From contig JAEEWT010000003.1 in the NCBI GenBank assembly GCA_016287755.1, positions 1-64,000 on the forward strand: DNA of 64,000 bases, given 5' to 3'. The notes below the pieces were generated by a model. The model was not told the DNA's origin. It was given only the letters and a program-made list of their open reading frames with translations, and did no database searches. This DNA is from Prevotella sp. GTDB taxonomy: Bacteria; Bacteroidota; Bacteroidia; Bacteroidales; Bacteroidaceae. Position numbers and translations under genes: made by a program. This document shows, in pieces, positions 46,619 to 55,295 of this stretch (its first letter is position 1; each line of letters opens with the position of its first letter).

Positions 46619-48361
46619 TTACATTTCCTTGTTTTCCTTACTCCCCTTCTTCTTGATTTCAAGCAAGGAGAAAGTATAGGTATAGTTCAGGCTCAGCATC
46701 AGGTCGTAGCCATTATAGCCGTCGGCAACTTCCTCGTCGTAGAGGTTGGTGTCATTAAAGCGACTATAAGAAGCACTGAACGAGATAGCATGCTTGTCCT
46801 TGATATTCATCGCGGCAGATACATCACCGCCTAGTGAGATATTCTTGCTCATACCTTGGATATTGTTGCGAGAGAGCGAGATGTTCCCTGACAGTTGCAA
46901 GTTCTTTTCCTCAAGGAAGCTGCGTGCTGCACCAACAGAGAACACATGCGTACTGTATTTACGGTCCATGCCTTTGGTCTGCTGGTAACTATAGTTAGCG
47001 CTCAGATCCATATCCTGTTCAATCAAACCCAGTGTATATCCAGCACCCAAGGCCAAAGTGTTGATGTCGGTATCTTCCTCAAGTTTCTTTTGCAACTCAT
47101 TTCGATTGATGTTCATCGTATAGTTGCTGGCAAGAGATACCGTATGACTATACTCATCGTTATAGACAGAGTAAGATGGCGTGAATGTGAAACTGTGCAT
47201 GACTCGACTGATACGGGTTGTATCATTAACGTGTTCCGTTCCATCACTCTGGTTCTGGGTATATCCGTTATAATCAAAGGCCAGACTCAGTTTGTTGTTA
47301 ACCAAAGAACTGGCATTCAAGGAATAGACAAAGCCGCGAGTAGTATAAAGTTGCTGGTTCGTCAGATTATCCTCCTGACCTGAGAAGTTAGCAGTCAAAT
47401 TCAGTGTTTTGAACAGTTGTGTGCTGGCTGAAATCCCCAGACTATGAATATTGTTAGTCATGTAGCTTGTGCCAAGCGTATAATAGTCGGGCTCGATCAT
47501 CCTATAAGAGATAGAAGCCGAAAGATCATCTATGTGCATATTCGCGGAAACATCACCGGCAAAGCGCATCAATGAACTATAGCGTGGGTTGAAGATATCA
47601 CCGAAGTCGCGTATGGCTTCTTTTTCTATTTCCTTGGCGGTGATATCAGTTGAGAGTGCTGAGGTGGCAATGTTTCCTGTCAGTGAAAGCCACCTGGTGA
47701 CTGTCACCCTTCCTCTTGCTCCGATGACGATATTCTCCTGGGCAAAAACATCGTTGCGCCACAACTCATCGATGGAACTCACATGGTCTTTGGCACGGAA
47801 CACGAAAATATCGATGAAGTTGCGAGTTGAACCATAACCCACCTTAAAACCCCATCCGAACCTCGAATACTGAGGTGTACGAGCTAGTGGATCCAACGGA
47901 TCGTCGTTTATGGCCTTTCGTAGTTTTCCATAGAAAAGTCCTACGCGTAGCTTGTCGCCATTGTACTCCATGCCGACACCATTAAATGGGATATTATAGA
48001 TATAGTTACTGAACGGCATGGTGCGCTGACCCAGATGAAGTGTCCAACGCTTGTAGGTAGGACTGGCATTAAACGAGAAATAAGGATAATTGAAATCCAG
48101 ATTGCTGTTGGAATAATAGAACGAGAGGGGAATGGAGAACCCGTATGCGCTGATATTCAACGAAGCAAAGACAGAGTTGCTCAATGGTGAAGCATAGCCA
48201 TCACCATAGGAGGAACGGTAATAGGTATTCTGTGTACCCACGGCACCTGTAATAATCAGCGGATCACTCTTGGCAATCTGCGAGATGTCCTGAGCATGCG
48301 CAATCTTTGGCAGTAGCAATAGTGCTACGGCTATCGCGACTATTCTACTCATTCTTTTCAT
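46619..48361 (-). CDS. Outer-membrane beta-barrel protein
   Basis: Signal peptide 'MKRMSRIVAIAVALLLLPKIAHA'; alternating aromatic/polar strands throughout 580 aa; near-terminal 'YDLMLSLNYTYTFSLLEIKKKGSK'. Confidence 0.8.
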   Translation of the reverse strand: MKRMSRIVAIAVALLLLPKIAHAQDISQIAKSDPLIITGAVGTQNTYYRSSYGDGYASPLSNSVFASLNISAYGFSIPLSFYYSNSNLDFNYPYFSFNASPTYKRWTLHLGQRTMPFSNYIYNIPFNGVGMEYNGDKLRVGLFYGKLRKAINDDPLDPLARTPQYSRFGWGFKVGYGSTRNFIDIFVFRAKDHVSSIDELWRNDVFAQENIVIGARGRVTVTRWLSLTGNIATSALSTDITAKEIEKEAIRDFGDIFNPRYSSLMRFAGDVSANMHIDDLSASISYRMIEPDYYTLGTSYMTNNIHSLGISASTQLFKTLNLTANFSGQEDNLTNQQLYTTRGFVYSLNASSLVNNKLSLAFDYNGYTQNQSDGTEHVNDTTRISRVMHSFTFTPSYSVYNDEYSHTVSLASNYTMNINRNELQKKLEEDTDINTLALGAGYTLGLIEQDMDLSANYSYQQTKGMDRKYSTHVFSVGAARSFLEEKNLQLSGNISLSRNNIQGMSKNISLGGDVSAAMNIKDKHAISFSASYSRFNDTNLYDEEVADGYNGYDLMLSLNYTYTFSLLEIKKKGSKENKEM

Positions 48362-48415
48362 GGCCTCTCTTCTATTTATAATAAGGTAGAGACGCTATCA
48401 TGGCGCCTCTACGAT

Positions 48416-51400
48416 TTACTTCACGATCTTCTTGCTGAAACGAGTGGATCCGTCACTGACGGTGATAATATACATACCGGCAGGAAGTCCTTCTAGAGAT
48501 ACTGTCTTTCCAACAGATGTGCGTACTACGCTACCGGCTGAATTGGTGACAGTGATTCTTGCAGTGGCAGAATTTGCTTCGCAGTTGATGATACGGATGC
48601 CCGTGGTTCCACCGCTAAGTTCCAACGGTTCCTTGAGTGAACCTACCTTTCCGCCATAGATCAAGGTTTCGTCCATATCGGAGAAGGTTTCGTCCACCTT
48701 GTTGTAAAGTTTGAAGGTTACAACCTCTCCACTTGTTCCGGCTACATTAATGAACATGTACTTCCCTTCAACAATCTGTCCCTCACCACGGCAATCACCA
48801 CCTACAAAGGCACCGATGCTGTAATTCTCAAGATCATCAATGCCCGACAGGACGGCCACGATAGGCATATTATCTGCAAAGGCGCTGTTGTCATATTGCC
48901 AAATTCTCGTCCTGTTCGGTTTCGCATTGTATGTATCGTTATATGCCTTGCTGGCTGCTGATAGATCGGGTGTTCCCCAGTTGATTGTCTTGCCGCCAGT
49001 GCCCGTGGTGTAATACATATAGCCCTTACCCGCCTTGAAAGTGAAGCCATCGGCTGCCACCCATTTACCACCGCTGAACTCCGCGAAATTGTCCTTTCCA
49101 AGAATCATATCGCCATCCTCAGCAGTACTTGCCAAGGCGTCTGCCAGTGCGGTCAATGGCTGATCAATCTGGTGCGGATAGCCCAACCAAGTATAGCCCT
49201 TCACGGTCTGGGGCAGATCAGAAGCACTGATACCGCTTACGCTGGAACCGAGTTTGAATACTACGCTACCTTCCGTCTTAATCTTATACATACCGTCGCC
49301 AGGCTTTAGTTCCGTGATGTCTCCAAAGAATCCGTAGTTAGGATCGTTGTATAGCAGTGCCTGCTGCGAGCGGATCTCTATCACCTTATTCTTACCGCTT
49401 TGAATTTCAGGAATCCAATTATTGTTGCTATAAAGAACAATGGATCTACTACCAGCAGGTAGGGCATTGATTGTAATCCAGTCCCAACCAGAGTCAATAG
49501 CAATCTCCTCCGAAACAGTGAGTGTTCCCTGTACTTTCTTCTCCGTAGAATACTGGTTCGCGCCGTCATAGCTCACATAGAAGGTAAATGTGCCGGCCAT
49601 CGAGGACTTGATCGTCCATACCAGACCTGTTTCATCAGGTGTGGCAATAACAGGAACCGTCGTTGATTCACTTGAGAAGGTAACCTTTACCTTAGAGGGA
49701 TCAACCTCGCCGCCCGTCACCTTTGTCAGTGTCAGCGTCACCTCTTTGCCCACGGTGGTCGTCAAATCCGGATCAAAGGTCAGGGAAACAGGTTCCTCCA
49801 CATTCACGGTAATGGTAACGGTTGCATTGGGGTTATCCTCAGATTTCACCACGATTTTCCATGTACCAGCCTTGGTGGCGATGCCATCACTGAATGCGTC
49901 AGCCGATGCCTTATTGGGAGTCAGGACTATATTCTTATTGGTAGCTTCCGACGGTTTCACGGTAATCAACTCTCGGATCATGCTATATACATCATCTCCG
50001 ATGATGGCATTAATGGTTTTTGTTTTCGCAGTGATAGAGGTCACACCTTGCTTGATAGTCAGGTTGATTGTCTTAGTCAGCGGAGCACCTGTTACATCCA
50101 TGGCATTGGTGGTGATAATCACTGTGATCGGTTTGGTGGTAACCTTTGTGGCTTTATAGTCCGCATCATAGTAAGCCGTATTTGAACGGGTTGACAGGGT
50201 AAACGACTTATCAATATACTGGGAAGCCGTTGCATCCCTGTCCCATTCAGTCGAGCCGATAGTGATTGCAGCTTCAATAGCATCCTTCACATTGTCGCCC
50301 ACATTCACGGTCAGCTCATCCGGTCCGTTGATATAGTCGGGTAATGCCATTACAGTTACATGTACCGTTTTGGTGGAAGCTATCTGTGTTTCGCCATTCA
50401 TGGCATAGACATGTACATCACACTCACCTGGTTTGATGGCAGTACCCTTGCTCACGTTATCTGTTTCCTCAACGGTAAAGTCCTTAGTTTCCTCATCAGC
50501 GTCTTCCGGAGAATAGGTTACCTGATTCTTCAAAGCTTCCTTCACATCATCACCTACATACACCGTGATAGCCTTGCCACCCAGTTCAATGGCGGTAACA
50601 GGATTCGGCTTCTCGTTAACGATCAGGGTAATGGTGGCTGTAGGAATATAGGAATCAGGATGATTCTTGGCGGTTACTTTGACTGTAGTCTCTCCTGCTT
50701 TCACAGCTTTACCTGTTTTCTTATCGTACAAGGTTGCATCCTCGGGGGTGAATACCAGTTCATCATCTACGTAATCCCCTCTCGGTGTCCAAGAGATGAC
50801 TTTCTTGATGGCCTCAATAGCATTATCGCCAACCTCTACAGTAACCGTTTCATTCTTAGCTGTAATCCTTTCGATATAATCCAAAATAGTAACTGTTACC
50901 TGAGGCGAATTCACATTATCAGAAGCAGGATTATTGGCTAAAATCGTAACAGTAGTCTGACCACTAGTTGTGGCCGTATTGTTCTGATCCATCAATCCCT
51001 TACTATCTCTCAACGTATAGGTCTGATCAGTAGCATCTCCTGGATCAATGGTGATATACTCCTCGAGGGCACTCTTGATGTTATCTCCCACATAAACAGT
51101 CAGCTCAGTAATGCTACAGTTGATACTGGTAACGGGAATATCTTCCTCGGAGATATTAATCGTCAAGCTCTGCGGATCTATACGCTGATGTGCGAACTTC
51201 CCGATATCGCTGCCATCATTATTCTTACCTGTTTTATCGTTTACCATGACGCGCATACCTACCCATGCAGGTCCATCAGTTGTTGCAGCTTTTGCTGTAG
51301 CTACACCCTTAGAACTAATGGAGATAAAACTCGAGGAGTTAGCTGCATCCCATTCATAGAATATCTCCGTTTCATCGGTATCAATGGACGAATCGGTCAC

Positions 51401-51940
51401 TTTACTGGCAGATTTTGAATCAGCTCCGAAAGTTTGGGTAAACAAGTTCTTAAGATTCTTGGTTCCTCCCACTGTCATTTCGATGGTCTTTTGTGCCGAT
51501 GAGGCCTTTTTGATACCAGTCAGTGTTTCCAAGTTCAGTTTTATCGGAATGGGCTCAATCGTTTCACCATTCCAAATGGCCGTTGTAGTGAATTTATACA
51601 CAACGCCCTCATAGTAAGCCTTGAAGGTGATGGTAGCGCGAGCATCTTTCTGAGGATTACCCTTGACATTCAATAAAAATACGTCTTCGGGTAAGTTGCC
51701 TTGCTTCTCTGGTCTATAAAACGCCGTAGCTGCAGCCCTACATTCCGGCACATTATCTTTATCCATAAAAGCAGCCACTTCAAGTGCATCATTTGGTGAA
51801 ACCTGCTCCCCGTTCAACGTGATTTGAAGATACACCGGACTCTCACCGCTATACCTGTTGTTGCGGACGGGATTCCATCTCTGTGCCCATGTCGCCAAAG
51901 CGGTGACCATCAACATCATTGTAAACAGAATTCTTTTCAT
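48416..51940 (-). CDS. T9SS-sorted multi-Ig-like-repeat surface protein (1174 aa)
   Basis: Signal peptide; repeated ~90-100 aa modules with 'ELTVYVGDNIKSALEEYITIDP', 'AITVYVGDDVKEALKNQVTYSP', 'ELTVNVGDNVKDAIEAAITIG'; C-terminal sorting-like tail 'VSLEGLPAGMYIITVSDGSTRFSKKIVK'. Confidence 0.85.
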   Translation of the reverse strand: MKRILFTMMLMVTALATWAQRWNPVRNNRYSGESPVYLQITLNGEQVSPNDALEVAAFMDKDNVPECRAAATAFYRPEKQGNLPEDVFLLNVKGNPQKDARATITFKAYYEGVVYKFTTTAIWNGETIEPIPIKLNLETLTGIKKASSAQKTIEMTVGGTKNLKNLFTQTFGADSKSASKVTDSSIDTDETEIFYEWDAANSSSFISISSKGVATAKAATTDGPAWVGMRVMVNDKTGKNNDGSDIGKFAHQRIDPQSLTINISEEDIPVTSINCSITELTVYVGDNIKSALEEYITIDPGDATDQTYTLRDSKGLMDQNNTATTSGQTTVTILANNPASDNVNSPQVTVTILDYIERITAKNETVTVEVGDNAIEAIKKVISWTPRGDYVDDELVFTPEDATLYDKKTGKAVKAGETTVKVTAKNHPDSYIPTATITLIVNEKPNPVTAIELGGKAITVYVGDDVKEALKNQVTYSPEDADEETKDFTVEETDNVSKGTAIKPGECDVHVYAMNGETQIASTKTVHVTVMALPDYINGPDELTVNVGDNVKDAIEAAITIGSTEWDRDATASQYIDKSFTLSTRSNTAYYDADYKATKVTTKPITVIITTNAMDVTGAPLTKTINLTIKQGVTSITAKTKTINAIIGDDVYSMIRELITVKPSEATNKNIVLTPNKASADAFSDGIATKAGTWKIVVKSEDNPNATVTITVNVEEPVSLTFDPDLTTTVGKEVTLTLTKVTGGEVDPSKVKVTFSSESTTVPVIATPDETGLVWTIKSSMAGTFTFYVSYDGANQYSTEKKVQGTLTVSEEIAIDSGWDWITINALPAGSRSIVLYSNNNWIPEIQSGKNKVIEIRSQQALLYNDPNYGFFGDITELKPGDGMYKIKTEGSVVFKLGSSVSGISASDLPQTVKGYTWLGYPHQIDQPLTALADALASTAEDGDMILGKDNFAEFSGGKWVAADGFTFKAGKGYMYYTTGTGGKTINWGTPDLSAASKAYNDTYNAKPNRTRIWQYDNSAFADNMPIVAVLSGIDDLENYSIGAFVGGDCRGEGQIVEGKYMFINVAGTSGEVVTFKLYNKVDETFSDMDETLIYGGKVGSLKEPLELSGGTTGIRIINCEANSATARITVTNSAGSVVRTSVGKTVSLEGLPAGMYIITVSDGSTRFSKKIVK

Positions 51941-52342
51941 AAGTAAATATTTTTTATTTCATTTATTCACAAGTACTTAAACACATTTTGCAGTTTACAA
52001 ATATAGAAAAGAAATAGCAAAGATAATAGGACTTTTCGCTCAAAAAATAGAACTATTCGCGCATTTTTTGGACTATTTGATGGACTATGCCACTATTTGA
52101 ATTCCTTCATCCTATTCGTCGAGAATGGTATTTGATGTGCAAAAATAGCGATTTCATCGGTCTTCACGCATATTTAATGACACAAAAACGTAATGCAACT
52201 ATCTATCAACCACAAAAATAGAAGGAAGGTTCATGATACTTGTCCGAAAAACACAGGGTAGTTACTATTTTTTACTTTTATTTGGTCACCTCAATTCTTT
52301 GCAGTAATTTTGCACCACCATTCATAAAAATGGTAGTAACTC

Positions 52343-53677
52343 ATGAAACAAGACACCATACCTCCCAGGAATTACAACACCTGCAGACTGTCAAACGGAC
52401 TGCGTATCATTCATTTGCCGAGTGCTTCACCGGTTGTTTACTGCGGCTATCAGATAGCTGCGGGCACTCGTGATGAGGAGCCGGGTGATGAAGGACTGGC
52501 GCATTTCTGCGAGCATGTTACGTTCAAGGGGACTGCCAAGCGGACCTCCTTGCAGATCGTGAACAGCATCGAGCAGGTGGGTGGTGAACTGAATGCGTTT
52601 ACCAACAAGGAAGATACGGTGTTCTATGCCGCTGTGTTGAAAGATCACTTAGCAAGAGCCGTGGATGTGCTGACCGATATTGTGTTCCACAGCACCTATC
52701 CGCAACAGGAAATCAACAAGGAGATCGAGGTGATCTGCGATGAGATAGAGAGTTACAACGACTCTCCTGCAGAGCTGATCTATGATGACTTCGAGAACAT
52801 CCTCTTTGAAGGACATCCCCTTGGCCACAACATCCTTGGTAATGCCGAACGGCTCCGTCAATACACCACCGCCGATGCCCTTCGTTTCACCCGCAAGTAT
52901 TACCGTCCCGACAACAGCATCTTCTTTGTTTATGGGGATGTGGAGTTTAGGAGAGTGGTGAAATTGTTATCGAGGAAGGAGGAAGGAGGAGGGAGGAAGG
53001 AGAATAGTACTGAGATACAAGTTCCTGTTCTTGATGATTCATATACTCAAAGCATATCTCCTTCCTCCTTCGTCCTTCGTCCTTCCTCGAAAAAAGAACC
53101 TCCTTCCTCGAAAAAAGAACCTCCTTCCTCGGGAACCATCATCCTCCACAAATCCACCCACCAGGCGCATGTGATGTTGGGCAATAGGGGTTATGATATC
53201 CATGACAAACGACGGATACCGCTTTATTTGTTGAACAATATTTTGGGTGGACCAGGGATGAATGCCCGACTGAACCTTGCCTTACGGGAACGGAACGGAT
53301 TGGTATATACCGTTGACAGCAGTATGGTGAGCTATGGTGACACCGGAATGTGGTGCGCCTATTTCGGTTGTGATACGCAGGATGTGAAGAGATGCTTGCG
53401 GTTGGTAAGACGTGAATTGGACAAACTGATGAAAACGCCCATTTCATCGGCACAATTGCGCAAGGCCAAGCAACAGATCAAAGGACAGATAGGTGTGGCC
53501 TGCGATAACCGTGAGAGTTTCGCCCTCGACTTCGGAAAGAGTTTCCTGCACTACGGATGGGAGAAAGATATCAGACACTTGTTTGCTGATATCGATGCCG
53601 TTACCGCTGAGCAACTGCAAGCAGTAGCACAGGAAATCTTTGACCCCACGAAAATCACTACATTGATTTATCAGTAA
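52343..53677 (+). CDS. M16 family zinc metallopeptidase
   Basis: HxxEH motif in 'EGLAHFCEHVTFKGT'; 'VICDEIESYNDSPAELIYDDFENILFEGHPLGHNILG'; 'LNNILGGPGMNARLNLALRERNGLVYTVDSS'. Confidence 0.93.
   Translation: MKQDTIPPRNYNTCRLSNGLRIIHLPSASPVVYCGYQIAAGTRDEEPGDEGLAHFCEHVTFKGTAKRTSLQIVNSIEQVGGELNAFTNKEDTVFYAAVLKDHLARAVDVLTDIVFHSTYPQQEINKEIEVICDEIESYNDSPAELIYDDFENILFEGHPLGHNILGNAERLRQYTTADALRFTRKYYRPDNSIFFVYGDVEFRRVVKLLSRKEEGGGRKENSTEIQVPVLDDSYTQSISPSSFVLRPSSKKEPPSSKKEPPSSGTIILHKSTHQAHVMLGNRGYDIHDKRRIPLYLLNNILGGPGMNARLNLALRERNGLVYTVDSSMVSYGDTGMWCAYFGCDTQDVKRCLRLVRRELDKLMKTPISSAQLRKAKQQIKGQIGVACDNRESFALDFGKSFLHYGWEKDIRHLFADIDAVTAEQLQAVAQEIFDPTKITTLIYQ
52971..53132. repeat. Heptamer-arm inverted repeat element with 61-bp core (copy 3), inside the M16 ORF
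   Basis: GAGGAAG heptamers; core 53000-53060 GAGAATAGTACTGAGATA...AGCATATCTC; right arm CTTCCTC/CTTCGTC plus two exact 21-bp CTCCTTCCTCGAAAAAAGAAC units. Confidence 0.85.
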
Positions 53678-53680
53678 TTC

Positions 53681-55219
53681 CTACTTACTCAGTTTCTGCA
53701 CATACTTCACAGGCTCACCTTCACCCTTCAGCACATCGGCAAACGATTGTGGCTTGATGGTAACAGGACCGCGCATGAACTCAGGAATATTGTAGCTCTT
53801 CATGAACTGGCGATGGAAGTCTGGATCGGCACAAGGCAGTTCGAAAGGCTTCGTACCTTTTCCATTCTCATCGATATGAGCAATAAACGGACGAGTATAC
53901 ACGCCATCGTCCCTACGACTGCTGAACACCACCCATTTGCCATTGCTCGACCATGAGTGATAGCTCTCCGTATCAGGAGAGTTGATTTCATCAACCGGTC
54001 GGGGATTACGAATTCCCTCCGACGAACTCAAAGGAGCTTGCAAGTCGATCATCCATAGGTCGGCATCATGATGCCAGATATGGAACACCCCGTATTCCGC
54101 CAAGGCGAACATCAGGTAACGACCGTCAGGAGAGATGCGTGGCAGTGTGGCACTCTTGCCCAACGAATCGGCGGCGAACACCAGTTCACGCGGTCCGAAT
54201 GCCATGGTTGCCGGGTCGAAAGTCTTGCGATAGATATTATAAAACACCCTATTGGAATGACTCAGCAAGTACATATCTTTGTTCGTCACCGAATCAGGAT
54301 ACTCAAAATGCGCACTGCAGTAGTAGAGCATCTTTCCGTCGGGCGCCCAGAAGGGGAACACCTCAAACTCATTGGGATCGTTCTCGATATTCGTCACCTC
54401 GTTCTTCACCACATCATAGGCAATCATATCACTGGCATTATCATAAACCTCAATCTTGTTGGGGTCGTTGATATGGAAATTCTGGCGCGTCAGATTGGTG
54501 GAATAGACAATAAGCGGCAACTCAGGATGCCAAGTAGGATATACACCGGCAGAAAGGATAGAGTCGTTACCCATATTGATCTTACGGATCTTTCCATCGT
54601 AGGCAACAACCGTACCGCCATGGTTCTGACGGGCATGGAACTGCATCCTGTTGGGATCATACTGCTGATAGTTATGACAGTTGATGCACTGTCCTTTTGA
54701 GCCCTCGGTACAGAGCATATTGTCGTAGATCACATTCTCGTCATAGTTCTCCAAACAACGCTGATTGATGGTCAGCTCCTCATAGCTTACATACGAAGGG
54801 AAGATCAGTCGGTAGCTGATGTAAGCATCGATGGAATCGGGCGAAACATGAATATTGAACGGCTTGAAGCTTGTCCACTGACCATCCTTGCAGGCATATG
54901 TCTCCACCTTGATGGCCTTTCCCTTGGCAGCAGCCGTAAGCTGTTTCCAATCGTCAATACCCGGCTGTGATTTCTCTCCCCTGCAGATGATCTCCTCCTC
55001 GCCAAAGGAATAGCGTACAGCCATCTCCTCCGACTGGTCGTCCATCTCAAACGTCAGCGGTGCGATGTTAACAGGAACGGTAACCTCCACATAATCGGGA
55101 TAGATCTTCGGCAGCTGGTCGGATTTCGCAAACTCCGACGGCAGTTGCTGACTACAGGCGGTCAGGAGCATACATACAAACGCCCCAACCACCATCTTCA
55201 TATATCTATTACTATTCAT
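53681..55219 (-). CDS. PD40/TolB-like beta-propeller lipoprotein with CxxCH motif
   Basis: Lipobox 'LLTACSQQ'; 'CTEGSKGQCINCHNYQQYDPNRMQFHARQNHGG'; propeller motifs 'FPFWAPDGKMLYYCSAH', 'LPRISPDGRYLMFALAEYG', 'HSWSSNGKWVVFSSRRDDG'. Confidence 0.85.
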   Translation of the reverse strand: MNSNRYMKMVVGAFVCMLLTACSQQLPSEFAKSDQLPKIYPDYVEVTVPVNIAPLTFEMDDQSEEMAVRYSFGEEEIICRGEKSQPGIDDWKQLTAAAKGKAIKVETYACKDGQWTSFKPFNIHVSPDSIDAYISYRLIFPSYVSYEELTINQRCLENYDENVIYDNMLCTEGSKGQCINCHNYQQYDPNRMQFHARQNHGGTVVAYDGKIRKINMGNDSILSAGVYPTWHPELPLIVYSTNLTRQNFHINDPNKIEVYDNASDMIAYDVVKNEVTNIENDPNEFEVFPFWAPDGKMLYYCSAHFEYPDSVTNKDMYLLSHSNRVFYNIYRKTFDPATMAFGPRELVFAADSLGKSATLPRISPDGRYLMFALAEYGVFHIWHHDADLWMIDLQAPLSSSEGIRNPRPVDEINSPDTESYHSWSSNGKWVVFSSRRDDGVYTRPFIAHIDENGKGTKPFELPCADPDFHRQFMKSYNIPEFMRGPVTIKPQSFADVLKGEGEPVKYVQKLSK

Positions 55220-55295
55220 AATCCTTAAATCATTTATTCTTCATTCTCTTCTCCCATCTCAGTAGCCCCTCCTCATGGAGGGGTTGGGGGTGGCC

